Positions 1 through 8,076 of a DNA stretch of 64,000 bases are shown piece by piece. Location: positions 4,807,001 through 4,871,000 of the forward strand of contig NZ_LT827010.1 in the NCBI RefSeq assembly GCF_900119315.1, given 5' to 3'. The translations under genes were made by a program, and so were the position numbers. This stretch comes from Actinoplanes sp. SE50/110 (lineage in GTDB: Bacteria > Actinomycetota > Actinomycetes > Mycobacteriales > Micromonosporaceae). Under the pieces are notes generated by a model. The model saw only the letters and a program-made list of their open reading frames with translations, ran no database searches and was not told the origin of the DNA. Positions within the stretch are counted from its first letter, which is position 1. Each line of letters starts with the position of its first letter.

Positions 1-412
1 CGACCTCGGTGGTCCACCGGGAATCCCGCACCCGCACCGGCCACGGCGTCGCGGTCAGCTGCGCCTGCTCGGGGGCGACGACGACGATCCGGATCCCGGC
101 CCGGCCGTCGGGCAGGCTGATCCGGGCCAGGTCGGCGATCGCCGGGGTGGTGACGAACAGGGTGGCGTCCCCGCCGGCGAGCGCGGCGATCGCCTCGTCC
201 GAGGTGGTCTCCCGGACGATGCCGACCCCGCGCCCGCGCAGCAGGCCGGCGAGCCGGTCGGCGCCGATCCCGGCGCTGCTGACCGGCGACAGGAAGTCGC
301 TGTCGTCCTGATCGGGCTGCTCGATCGCGTGGACGATCAGGGTGCCGGCGACCAGCGCGAACAGCACCGCCAGCGGGATCACGACGCGCAGGCGGCGTCT
401 CTTGACGGTCAC
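1..412 (-). CDS. DUF4350 domain-containing membrane-anchored protein (3' end outside window)
   Basis: Reading on the minus strand from a GTG at 412, the protein starts with a basic segment (KRRRLR) and one hydrophobic helix (about residues 9-27). An extracytoplasmic part follows with DFLSPVSSAGIGADRLAGLL, which fits DUF4350. The ORF is still open at base 1, so the C-terminus is missing. The GTG overlaps the TGA of the DUF4129 gene (GTGA), so the two are translationally coupled. In actinobacteria this gene normally lies between a DUF4129 gene and a MoxR AAA ATPase gene; MoxR would be expected just left of the window. The biochemical role of the family is not established. Confidence 0.85.
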   Translation of the reverse strand, partial: MTVKRRRLRVVIPLAVLFALVAGTLIVHAIEQPDQDDSDFLSPVSSAGIGADRLAGLLRGRGVGIVRETTSDEAIAALAGGDATLFVTTPAIADLARISLPDGRAGIRIVVVAPEQAQLTATPWPVRVRDSRWTTEV

Positions 413-1029
413 GGTCGCGGCCCTCCCGGCACGGTGGTGAGGGCGGCACGGACCTCGTCGGTGAGCGTACGCATCCGGGCGTCGTGACCCGGCGAGGCCT
501 CCCGCCGCCCGTACCAGATCTCGGAGAAGATCTCGGTGGCGCCGCCCAGCGGCGCGCTCACCACCGGCTGGCGCACCGCGGCGGCCGCGGCCAGCTCGGC
601 CGCGGTGGCGCCCGGCTCCGGGGTGATCACGCCGGCCCGGGCGAGGTCGCGGACGGTGTCACGCAGCCGCTCCCGGATCGCCTCGGCATACCGCCCCTGC
701 AGGGCGAACCGGTCGGCCAGGGACAGGCCGCCGATCGGCTGTGGCTCATCGGCCACCGGGTCGTCGTCGGGCACCGGCGACGGCCGCACGGGGTCCGGTT
801 TCTTCCTGACCCTCCGCCGCCGCCGGAACCGGGGCAGTCGCCAGCGGGGGAACCGCGGCAGCCGGAAGCGCGGCAGCCGGGGCATCCGGGGCATCCGGCG
901 CGGCACCCAGGACGGATACCAGTACCACAGGGCGGCGGTCAGACCCGCCACGATGATCAGGATGAGCAGCAGGACCCGGCCCGGCACCACGTCGAAGATC
1001 CGGCCGACGAACTCGTCGTAGCCCCTCAT
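409..1029 (-). CDS. DUF4129 domain-containing membrane protein
   Basis: This 206-residue protein has one membrane helix at about residues 17-36. A very Arg/Pro-rich linker follows, then a C-terminal DUF4129 helical domain ending with the family-typical EIFSEIWYGRR stretch near residue 170. DUF4129 proteins occur beside transglutaminase, DUF58 and MoxR genes and are thought to be membrane accessory proteins of that system; the exact function is unknown. The ATG at 1029 overlaps the stop of the upstream membrane gene (ATGA) and the stop overlaps the DUF4350 start, so the three form one operon. Confidence 0.85.
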   Translation of the reverse strand: MRGYDEFVGRIFDVVPGRVLLLILIIVAGLTAALWYWYPSWVPRRMPRMPRLPRFRLPRFPRWRLPRFRRRRRVRKKPDPVRPSPVPDDDPVADEPQPIGGLSLADRFALQGRYAEAIRERLRDTVRDLARAGVITPEPGATAAELAAAAAVRQPVVSAPLGGATEIFSEIWYGRREASPGHDARMRTLTDEVRAALTTVPGGPRP

Positions 1030-1919
1030 CGCGCGCCCGCCACCACGGCGGCGTCATCCTCGCCGCGCGCCCGGGCGCGGTGCAGCGCGATGTCCAGCCC
1101 CTCGGTCCGGATCCGGGCGTCCACCAGCAGCACCGCGTCGAGGCAGGCCAGCGCGGCGTAGGCCACCGTGTTCGCGATCCCCCAGGCGATCGGGACGACC
1201 CAGTCCAGCCAGCCGGCGTCGGCCACGTTGACGGCCAGCATGCCGGCCACCGCGATCCACCCGAAGCCGAGCGCCGCCCGGATGCCCAGCCAGGTCAGGT
1301 AGCCCAGAATCCGGACCCGCGCCACCCGCGCCCCGGTCCGCACCGACAACTGCCCGGACCGCACCACCGCGCGCACCGGGTTGACCCCGTCGAACGCCAG
1401 CATCGGCACGGCCAGCCCGAAAAGGCCGTAAAGCACGATCAACCCCACCAGGCCCAGGTACGCCAGGGGCCAGGCCGCCGCGGCCAGCACGACCGCGATC
1501 AGCAGGGCGGACCAGGGTGGCGTACGCCGTAACACCCCCCGGTTGGTCACCGAGCGGCCGACCAGGGCCGGCCCCGCGGCGGCCCCCGCATACGCCCCCA
1601 ACAACGTGATGATCAGCACCTCGGTCGCCAGCCCGGTCGCCACCACCTGCCACCAGACGCCGAAGGCGCCCGGCTGCCCGCGATAGCCGTAATAGGGGTC
1701 GTAGCCCATGTCCGGCCAGTAGAACGGCGGCCGCAGATACAGCCCCGTCCGCAGCCGGTGCAGCAGCACCTGCTCGCCCGCCGCCAGCACGGCCGCCATG
1801 ACCAGCAGCGGCAGGGCCCGCCGCCGCAACAACGCCACCGCGTTGTCCAGCGATTCCCCCGCGGTCGCCACCCGTAACGGCAGAACCGCCGCCCCCGCCT
1901 CACCCCGCATGGCGCGCAT
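1026..1919 (-). CDS. multi-pass membrane protein of the DUF4129/DUF4350 operon
   Basis: This is an integral membrane protein of about 297 residues with roughly six hydrophobic segments. It includes a Tyr/Gly/Pro-rich extracytoplasmic loop (DMGYDPYYGYRGQPG) after the first helix. It resembles the membrane-domain proteins that open DUF4129/DUF4350/MoxR operons, but I cannot assign an activity. The frame stays open to 2003, but the residues before Met-Arg-Ala-Met look like untranslated sequence, so I place the start at 1919 (1910 is an alternative). Its stop overlaps the DUF4129 start. Confidence 0.75.
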   Translation of the reverse strand: MRAMRGEAGAAVLPLRVATAGESLDNAVALLRRRALPLLVMAAVLAAGEQVLLHRLRTGLYLRPPFYWPDMGYDPYYGYRGQPGAFGVWWQVVATGLATEVLIITLLGAYAGAAAGPALVGRSVTNRGVLRRTPPWSALLIAVVLAAAAWPLAYLGLVGLIVLYGLFGLAVPMLAFDGVNPVRAVVRSGQLSVRTGARVARVRILGYLTWLGIRAALGFGWIAVAGMLAVNVADAGWLDWVVPIAWGIANTVAYAALACLDAVLLVDARIRTEGLDIALHRARARGEDDAAVVAGAR

Positions 1920-2159
1920 CCTAAGCGAGGGGTCCGACACCGCCTCGCGGCAGGTATGCCCGCCCTTTGATACGTCGCGGCCGCTTTCGTGGAGAAAGTC
2001 CACCGCTGCTCCTGGGCGCGGCGCCCGTCGGGGGTCTCGGCTGGGCCGGGTCGTCCCGCGCCGTAGCCGGTTGCCGGCAGCCCCGAGAACCGGCAGACCG
2101 GTGGCCGTGCCTCGCCGCGCCGGCGAGGCGGAATCAGGCGGAGCTGGGGCGCACGTCGA

Positions 2160-2774
2160 TCACCGGTGCATCGCCGCGTCGGTCAGGCGGGGCGGATCCC
2201 AGGCCGGGTCGGGGCGGAAACCGGTGAAGGTGCCGTCGAACGGGAAGTCGCCCGCCTCGAGGAGCGTGATCAGCCGGGCTGCTTCGGCTTCGATCACGGC
2301 CGCCTCGGCGCTGTCGAAGTAGAGCGGATGGCCGGTCAGCTCGGCGAACTCGTCGGTGTCCTTCCACTCCCAGTTCCGGGCCGGGTCGGCGACGATGTCG
2401 AGGACCAGGTCGGTGGTCTCGACGCCGTCCTCCTGCCGGACCGCCGGTTTCTCCAGGTTGATGTACCACCCGGTGAACCCGCCGGCGACGAAGAACCACC
2501 AGACCGAGTATCCGGCGCCGGGCGGCATCAGGATCAGCACGTCGTTGCCACGCCAGGTGTGCCGGGCCAGCCGCGGATCCTGCATCAGGTCGGGGCTCAC
2601 GTCGCGGGTGGTCCGCCCGTCCACATCGACCAGCCGGGCGAAGTCGCCGCCCTCGGGCGCCCAGAGCAGCAGCCCCGCGTCATCGTCCCGGATCACCCGC
2701 ATCGGCTGCGCCCACGTGCGCCACGGCCCGCGCCGATACCGCCGAATGATGACCTGACCCGGCTCGAATCGCAT
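2160..2774 (-). CDS. DUF402 domain-containing protein
   Basis: This is a soluble protein of about 204 residues. Aromatic-rich central motifs (YSVWWFFVAGGFTGWYINLE) and a later acidic stretch (TTDLVLDIVADP, then EWKDTDEF) are typical of DUF402. Characterised members such as FomD and staphylococcal Ntdp are metal-dependent nucleotide phosphohydrolases that use a cluster of Asp/Glu residues. Hydrolysis of a nucleotide or nucleotide conjugate is therefore plausible but is inference here. The ATG at 2774 is preferred over an in-frame GTG nine bases upstream. The gene stands alone, tail to tail with nothing obvious. Confidence 0.8.
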   Translation of the reverse strand: MRFEPGQVIIRRYRRGPWRTWAQPMRVIRDDDAGLLLWAPEGGDFARLVDVDGRTTRDVSPDLMQDPRLARHTWRGNDVLILMPPGAGYSVWWFFVAGGFTGWYINLEKPAVRQEDGVETTDLVLDIVADPARNWEWKDTDEFAELTGHPLYFDSAEAAVIEAEAARLITLLEAGDFPFDGTFTGFRPDPAWDPPRLTDAAMHR

Positions 2775-2792
2775 GCCCGGCACAGTAACCGA

Positions 2793-3626
2793 TCATGCGA
2801 CCGCCCGGGTGGGTGCGTTCCAGCTGGTCAGCAGGCGCAGCGCGTCGTGGGCCGGGCTGCCGATCGGGGCGGTGTAGGTGACCAGCATCTGATCGGTCTC
2901 GCCGGGCAGGGTGAGCGTCTCATATCCCAGGGCCATCTCACCGACCGTGGGATGCCGCAGGACCTTGGTCCCGGACGCCTTCTCCTTGACCCGGCGGTCG
3001 GCCCACAGACGGGCGAACTCGGGGCTGGCGCCGGAGAGCTCGTCGACCATCGCGGCCAGCAGCGGGTCGCCCGGATGCCGTCCCGCGTCGAGCTGCAGGA
3101 ACGCCACCGTCTCGGCCGCGACCTCGGTCCACTGCGGATAGAAGGTGCGCGCCGCCGGGTCGAGGAAGGCCTGCCTGGCGACGTTGCGCCGGTCGGCCGG
3201 CCAGGAGCTGAACCCGTTGACCGCGTCGCCGAGCGCATTCCACGCGAGCACGTCCATCCGCCGCCCGAGGATGAACGCCGGCACCGTCTCCATCATGTCG
3301 AGCAGCAGTCGCACGCCGGGCCGGACCCGCTGCCGGCGCACGGGGGCGATGGCCGGCCGGGCCAGGCGGTGCAGATGCCGCCGCTCGGTCTCGTCGAGCC
3401 CGAGGACGCGGGCGACCGCGTCGAGCACCGCATCGGACACGTTCCGCCCGCGGCCCTGCTCCAGCCGGATGTAGTAGTCCGGGCTGACCCCGGCCAGCTG
3501 GGCCAGCTCCTCGCGCCGCAGCCCGGGCACCCGGCGTCGGCCGAGCGCGGGCAGCCCCACGTCCTGCGGCTTGATCGCCGCCCGGCGTGCCCGCAGGAAC
3601 GCCCCGATTTCCGCCTCCCCGTTCAT
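2793..3626 (-). CDS. XRE-family transcriptional regulator with MmyB-like ligand domain
   Basis: The N-terminal helix-turn-helix (about residues 10-75) contains VPGLRREELAQLAGVSPDYY and IRLEQGRGRNVSDAVLDAVA, the usual signature of actinobacterial regulators with an MmyB-like (PAS-like) C-terminal domain. That domain fills the remaining ~180 residues. Such proteins commonly control a divergently transcribed reductase, and here an SDR gene starts 118 bp away on the other strand. The ATG at 3626 is chosen because the family N-terminus aligns there; an earlier in-frame Met exists at 3653. Confidence 0.87.
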   Translation of the reverse strand: MNGEAEIGAFLRARRAAIKPQDVGLPALGRRRVPGLRREELAQLAGVSPDYYIRLEQGRGRNVSDAVLDAVARVLGLDETERRHLHRLARPAIAPVRRQRVRPGVRLLLDMMETVPAFILGRRMDVLAWNALGDAVNGFSSWPADRRNVARQAFLDPAARTFYPQWTEVAAETVAFLQLDAGRHPGDPLLAAMVDELSGASPEFARLWADRRVKEKASGTKVLRHPTVGEMALGYETLTLPGETDQMLVTYTAPIGSPAHDALRLLTSWNAPTRAVA

Positions 3627-3744
3627 GGCCCCATTCTGCCCCGGCGAGCACATCGGAGCCTGGTTCTGTCAGTCCTAGGCAACGGCGATCCCCGTATCGA
3701 CGCACCCCTGCCTACCGCGCGGAAACCGGTCCAGGCTGGGCCGC

Positions 3745-4494
3745 ATGAACACCTACGACCTGCGGGATCGCACCGCCGTCATCACCGGAGCCGCCAGCGG
3801 CATGGGCGCCGCCACCGCGGAGCTCCTCGCCGTCTCGGGCGCCCGCGTCCTCCTGCTCTCCCGCCGCCGTGACCGGCTCGAAGACCTGGCCGCCAAGATC
3901 ATCGCCGGCGGTGGCCGGGCTCAGGCGCTGCCGGTCGACGTCACCGACCTGGACGCGGTCACGGCCGCCGCGGCGACGGCCGGCGAGGTGGATCTGATCG
4001 TCAACGCCGCCGGCGTGATGCTGCCCAATCCGATCGCCGACGGCCGCGCCGACGAGTGGGCCCGGATGATCGACACGAATCTGACCGGCGCGCTGCACGT
4101 GCTCCGCGCCTTCCTGCCGGGGCTGCGGGCCGCCGCGGCCGCCGGCCGCCCCGCCGACCTGGTCAACGTGTCGTCGATCGGCGCGCACGTGACCTTCCCG
4201 GGCTATGCGGTGTACGCGGCGACCAAGGCCGCGCTCACCCATCTCTCCGCGTCGCTGCGCACCGAGCTGGGCGCCGAGATGGTCCGGGTGACCAACCTGG
4301 AGCCCGGCCTGACCGGCACCGAGCTGGGCGACCACATCGACAACCCGGAGCTCGCCGGCCAGCTGGGCGGCATGTTCGAGCTGCTGCCGGCGCTGCGCGC
4401 CGACGACATCGCCGATCTGATCGCGTACGTGGTGTCCCGCCCCCGCCACGTCAACCTGCGCCAGGTGATCGCCCTGCCCACCCCACAGGCCTAG
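3745..4494 (+). CDS. SDR family NAD(P)-dependent oxidoreductase
   Basis: This is a 249-residue classical short-chain dehydrogenase/reductase. It has the nucleotide-binding motif TGAASGMG near residue 14, the NAAG-type motif (VNAAGVM), a catalytic Ser in NVSSIGA and the YAATK motif carrying catalytic Tyr and Lys at about residues 154-158. It probably reduces or oxidises a small carbonyl/alcohol substrate in the cytosol; the substrate cannot be read from sequence. It is divergent from the XRE regulator, which is its probable controller. Confidence 0.9.
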   Translation: MNTYDLRDRTAVITGAASGMGAATAELLAVSGARVLLLSRRRDRLEDLAAKIIAGGGRAQALPVDVTDLDAVTAAAATAGEVDLIVNAAGVMLPNPIADGRADEWARMIDTNLTGALHVLRAFLPGLRAAAAAGRPADLVNVSSIGAHVTFPGYAVYAATKAALTHLSASLRTELGAEMVRVTNLEPGLTGTELGDHIDNPELAGQLGGMFELLPALRADDIADLIAYVVSRPRHVNLRQVIALPTPQA

Positions 4495-4506
4495 CTCGCC
4501 TCCACG

Positions 4507-4530
4507 GGCCTGCGTCACTCCCCGCAGGCC
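4507..4530. terminator. bidirectional hairpin terminator candidate
   Basis: Perfect 8-bp arms (GGCCTGCG / CGCAGGCC) surround an 8-nt loop just after the SDR stop. There is no U-run. The hairpin overlaps the end of the beta-lactamase-family remnant on the other strand. Confidence 0.45.
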
Positions 4531-4692
4531 GGGCCGATCCCATACGCCATGACCAGCCCGCGGTCCGGGTCGGCCCAGCCGAGGCAGGCGTTCGAGCCGT
4601 TGTGCCCGAACGCCCGCCGGCTGCTGAGCCGCCCCATCCGCCGGGGCCGGTCCGGTTCGTTCTCATTGCCGCCCAGCGGGAAGCCCTGTCCG
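4515..4692 (-). pseudogene. C-terminal remnant of a class C beta-lactamase-family serine hydrolase
   Basis: Read on the minus strand in a frame with no usable start, about 55 codons encode FGHNGSNACLGWADPDRGLV followed by MAYGIGPACGE and a stop. The HNGSNACLGWADP stretch is the characteristic C-terminal HxG-type region of EstB/class C beta-lactamase-like hydrolases. The frame is closed by a TGA only about ten codons upstream of the recognisable part, so the catalytic SxxK domain is gone. I read it as a decayed gene end left by a deletion. Confidence 0.6.
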
Positions 4693-4933
4693 CTGAGCCG
4701 CGTATTCGATGGTCAACCCGTGCCTCCCACGCCGGAGGGTAGCCACCGGCGCGCCGCACAACGGATGAACCCGGCAACCCGCGGAACCTTTCCGGCACGC
4801 GTCGAGAAGATGGACGCAGATGAACGTCGTCGATGGCATCGACCGGGCGAATCTGGCCGAACACCGGACCGCGCGATCCGGATGGGCCAAGACTCATAGG
4901 CGTGTCAGCGAAGCGGACCGCGAGGGGAGCACC

Positions 4934-5155
4934 ATGACGCACCGGGGCCGGGCCAGCGAGATGCTGGCCAGTCTGGAGGGCAAACTCCCCGGCACGGCGA
5001 CGGTGATCGCGGCCGCGCACGCGCACGCCGTGCTGGCCGTCGCGGACGAGTTGCACGCGCTGCGCGTGACGTTGCAGGAGTTGTCCGGTAGCATCGTCCA
5101 CCGTGAACACCGGACCGGCTCTGCGCCACGCACGGATCGGCGACCCGGTGGCTAG
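4934..5155 (+). CDS. small hypothetical protein
   Basis: This 73-residue ORF has a good ribosome-binding site (GAGGGGAG, 5 nt before ATG). The first ~55 residues look like two amphipathic helices (GKLPGTATVIAAAHAHAVLA then VADELHALRVTLQELSG), followed by a basic, Arg-rich tail. I do not recognise the family. The frame is open upstream to 4820, but the Shine-Dalgarno favours 4934. Confidence 0.5.
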   Translation: MTHRGRASEMLASLEGKLPGTATVIAAAHAHAVLAVADELHALRVTLQELSGSIVHREHRTGSAPRTDRRPGG

Positions 5156-5228
5156 CTGACCGCCCCACGTTCGGCCCGCGGACCTCCCGCGCCTCGCGCG
5201 CCCAGGTCCCGCCCCATCCGAACGTATC

Positions 5229-5618
5229 GTGAGGTCGAGTCACTTGCCCGCTTCCTTCAACCACACCATCATCGCCAGCCGGGACCGCTCCGCGTCGGCG
5301 CGGTTCTTCCGCGACCTGCTGGAGATCCCGGAGGCCCCGTCCTGGGGCCCGTTCGCCAACCTTCAGCTCACCGACGGCGTGCTGCTGCAGTTCGCCGAGC
5401 CGCCGGTCGAGATCCAGATGCAGCACTACGCGTTCCTGCTCGACGACGAGCTGTTCGACCGGGCGTACTCCCGGCTCGTCGAGCAGGAGATCGTGCACTG
5501 GGCCGACCCGCAGATGCGGCGCCCCGGTGAGATCAACAACGAGCACGGCGGGCGCGGCGTCTACTTCAAGGACCCGTCCGGTCACGCCATCGAGCTGATC
5601 ACCCGGCCCTACCTGTAG
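5229..5618 (+). CDS. VOC family (glyoxalase/bleomycin-resistance fold) protein
   Basis: This 129-residue protein consists of two beta-alpha-beta-beta-beta modules typical of the vicinal-oxygen-chelate superfamily. It opens with FNHTIIASRDRSASARFFRD and ends with a metal-ligand-like block (GVYFKDPSGHAIELI). Potential metal ligands are His11-like, the central MQHYAFLLDDE region and the final Glu. Members include dioxygenases, glyoxalases and antibiotic-binding proteins; the substrate is unknown. The start is the GTG at 5229. A strong hairpin follows the stop. Confidence 0.85.
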   Translation: MRSSHLPASFNHTIIASRDRSASARFFRDLLEIPEAPSWGPFANLQLTDGVLLQFAEPPVEIQMQHYAFLLDDELFDRAYSRLVEQEIVHWADPQMRRPGEINNEHGGRGVYFKDPSGHAIELITRPYL

Positions 5619-5625
5619 GCGGCAC

Positions 5626-5656
5626 GACGGTGCCCGGTCTCCGGCCGGGTGCCGTC
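5626..5656 (+). terminator. hairpin terminator after VOC gene
   Basis: Two 12-nt arms (GACGGTGCCCGG and CCGGGTGCCGTC) pair completely if two G-U wobbles are allowed, with a 7-nt loop. The hairpin lies 8 bp after the VOC stop. There is no T-run, as is common in high-GC actinobacteria. Confidence 0.55.
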
Positions 5657-5769
5657 CCGTCGCCCACACCGGGGATCGTGCAGGTTTTTCGCGTTGCGGT
5701 ATCTTGTCGCCGACAGTGTGGATCGTCCACTGTTGCCGCCACCCCATCCCACAAGATCAGGTGTTCACC

Positions 5770-7077
5770 GTGACAACCGAAACCGGGGCCCGCACGAGCC
5801 GGCCGGGGCGCAGGCGCGGGCTCGTCGAAACGGCGTGGCTGGCTCTGCTCCTGGTCATCCTCTCGCTGCTCTTCCTCGCCCGGTACAACGATCCTCGCAA
5901 GATCGTCAGCGGTGACAGCTTCTGGTACATGCGGCAGGCGCTGATGTACACCGGGCTGACCAAGCAGGAGGCGCACACCGAGGCCGCCCGGCAGATCTGC
6001 CGGGAGATCAACCGGTCGCTGGTCGCCAACGGGCACCGCCCCGAGTGCGTCGAGTACACGCTGGCCGGCATCTCCCCGCGGTACATCGCGATCTTCGACA
6101 GCCGCCCGGGCTATCCGCTGTTCGCCAGCCCGTTCGTGGCTGTTCTCGGCGCCTGGACCGGCATGATGGCGGCCACCATGGTGCTGGCCCTGCTCGCCGC
6201 CACCCTGGCGTACCTGGCCGTCTGGATGGCCAGCGGCCTGCGGCTGGCCGGCGTGCTGAGTGCCGTCGCCATGTTCCTGCTGCCCACCGGCTTCCTGATG
6301 ACCCGGATGCTGACCGAGGGCGGCGTCATGGCCGGCTATCTCGCCTCGATCATCGGCGGCATGCTGGTGCTGCGCGGGCGGCGGTCCGGTTTCGCGATCA
6401 TCGCGGCCTCGCTGGTCTGGCTGTTCGCCTTCCGCTCGGCCAGCGGCATGGCGATGGCCCTGGCCCTACTCGCCGCCGGCGCCCTGGCCGCGCTGCGCCG
6501 GGAGCACCGCCGGACCAGCCTGATCCTGGTCGCGACCGGCGCCGTCGCGGTGCTCGGCTGGCAGCTGCTCAGCTCGCTGCTGCACCTGCCGAGCCTGAAC
6601 GACACCATTCAGGACTACGCCACCGGCCACTTCACCGCGAAGCCGGACGTGCCCCACCCGATCAGCTGGCTGATCGACCGTGACCTGGACTTCTGGCCCA
6701 CCCAGCTGAAGGCCGAGCTGACCGTGCCGACCACCCTGGCCGCGTTCGGCTTCGCGGTCGCCGTCCTGATCATCAAGATGCGCCCGTACGCCCCGCTCTG
6801 GATCTTCACCGGTCTGACCGGTGTGATGATGGTCGCGGCGCACCCGCTGAAAAGCCAGTATGACCGCCTGATGCTGCCCCTCTGGCTCCCGGTCGCCCTG
6901 GCTTTCGGCTACGCCGCCGCGCTCGCCCTGCGCCCGGCCACCGCCCGCCTCAGCGGCGCCGGATCGGCGGACGATCCCACCGGGACGCGGCCCGCGCCGG
7001 TCATCCCGCAGGCCCGCCGTCCCGAGCCGAGCCCCGGCGAGGCCCGCCCCTACAACATGGCCGGTGACACCTGGTGA
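5770..7077 (+). CDS. multi-pass membrane protein, GT-C glycosyltransferase-like
   Basis: This is an integral membrane protein of about 435 residues with roughly nine to ten hydrophobic segments. Its first extracytoplasmic loop contains NDPRKIVSGDSFWYMRQAL. The GDS/FWYMRQ acidic-aromatic pattern after helix 1 is like the loop of GT-C (family 39/87-type) polyprenyl-phosphate-dependent glycosyltransferases. The cytoplasmic tail (~70 residues) is Pro/Arg-rich and probably disordered. The GTG at 5770 has AGGTG six bases upstream; GTG 5761 is an alternative. A lipid-linked sugar transfer role is inference. Confidence 0.7.
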   Translation: MTTETGARTSRPGRRRGLVETAWLALLLVILSLLFLARYNDPRKIVSGDSFWYMRQALMYTGLTKQEAHTEAARQICREINRSLVANGHRPECVEYTLAGISPRYIAIFDSRPGYPLFASPFVAVLGAWTGMMAATMVLALLAATLAYLAVWMASGLRLAGVLSAVAMFLLPTGFLMTRMLTEGGVMAGYLASIIGGMLVLRGRRSGFAIIAASLVWLFAFRSASGMAMALALLAAGALAALRREHRRTSLILVATGAVAVLGWQLLSSLLHLPSLNDTIQDYATGHFTAKPDVPHPISWLIDRDLDFWPTQLKAELTVPTTLAAFGFAVAVLIIKMRPYAPLWIFTGLTGVMMVAAHPLKSQYDRLMLPLWLPVALAFGYAAALALRPATARLSGAGSADDPTGTRPAPVIPQARRPEPSPGEARPYNMAGDTW

Positions 7078-7104
7078 CTTGAGGCCGGCCGCTATCGTCC
7101 AGGC

Positions 7105-7557
7105 GTGGATTGCCTCGCCTGCGCGACCGACGCCCGGTTCGACGACCCGCCGCCCCGCGAGCGGATCGCGGCCGACCCGCACTGGCGGGTGGTCCACGCC
7201 TTCACCAGCACGCTGCCCGGCTGGCTGGTGCTGATCCCCCGCCGCCACGTCACCGCGATCGCCGACCTGACCGACGACGAGGCGGCGGCTCTCGGCACGT
7301 GGCAGGTCCGGGTGTCCCGCGCCCTGCACGCCGCGACCCGCTGCGCGAAGACCTACGTGGTGCAGTTCGCGGAGCAGGACGGCTTCGGCCACGTCCACTT
7401 CCCCATCGTGCCCCGGATGCCGGACCTCCCGGACGACCGCCGCGGCCCCGCCGTCTTCCGGTATCTTGCCAAGGCTCCGACCCAGGGCCTCACCGAGGCG
7501 GAGCGCGACGAGCTGGCGCTGACGCTGCGCGCCCACCTGGACCCGGCCGGTTCCTGA
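7105..7557 (+). CDS. HIT-like family protein with altered histidine triad
   Basis: This 150-residue protein has the HIT fold order: an N-terminal Cys pair (CLAC), a strand region GWLVLIPRRHVTAIADLTDD and the C-terminal active loop GHVHFPIVPR. HIT hydrolases and transferases use HxHxHxx, with the middle His as nucleophile on nucleoside phosphates. Here the first two His are kept but the third is Pro. The enzyme may therefore be weak or have another use. The start is the GTG at 7105, only 27 bp after the preceding gene. Confidence 0.8.
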   Translation: MDCLACATDARFDDPPPRERIAADPHWRVVHAFTSTLPGWLVLIPRRHVTAIADLTDDEAAALGTWQVRVSRALHAATRCAKTYVVQFAEQDGFGHVHFPIVPRMPDLPDDRRGPAVFRYLAKAPTQGLTEAERDELALTLRAHLDPAGS

Positions 7558-8076
7558 CCGCCAGCTCGCGACGGCCTTTCGGTTCCCGACCGCGGAATCC
7601 CGGCTCGGGACCGCGGCATGTCATTCCCCATGGGATCGTCGTTCCCGGTCGCGGCATTCCCGCTCACTGCCTGGCTCGCTACTTCAAGATCGCTTCAGGG
7701 TCGGTTTTACGCTCGTGGGATGAGCGGTGCGAAGCGCGGTGCTGGGGCAGCCGTTGTAGTCCGTCTGGGTGGTCCTCAGGACGAGGGCGTTCGGCAGATG
7801 GGACGGATGGACCCGCGCCTGAATTTCGTCAGCTACGCGGCGTGACGGTGGGGCGGTCGGCAACATCCGGATCTGCCGAATGTAGTGCGCTCGCCACCTA
7901 CGCATGTGCGGTACTCGAGACGACCGGATGTCTGCCCGCGTTGCTGGGCCTGGTCGTCGGTCTCGTGTCCGGCCGGGGCGAGCGGGAGGCGTGCGATCTC
8001 GTGACGCCGTGCCCGGGCATGTATGTCCGTGTGCCGAGGTGGGTGTGAGAAATGCGAAAGGAGGGACGTGGATCGG
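7558..8076. other. long intergenic region without a supported gene
   Basis: Open frames here (for example at 7618-7845) lack a ribosome-binding site and family features. The first ~110 bases contain three degenerate copies of a GACCGCGG-centred motif. The stretch marks the left edge of the island-like section. Confidence 0.4.
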
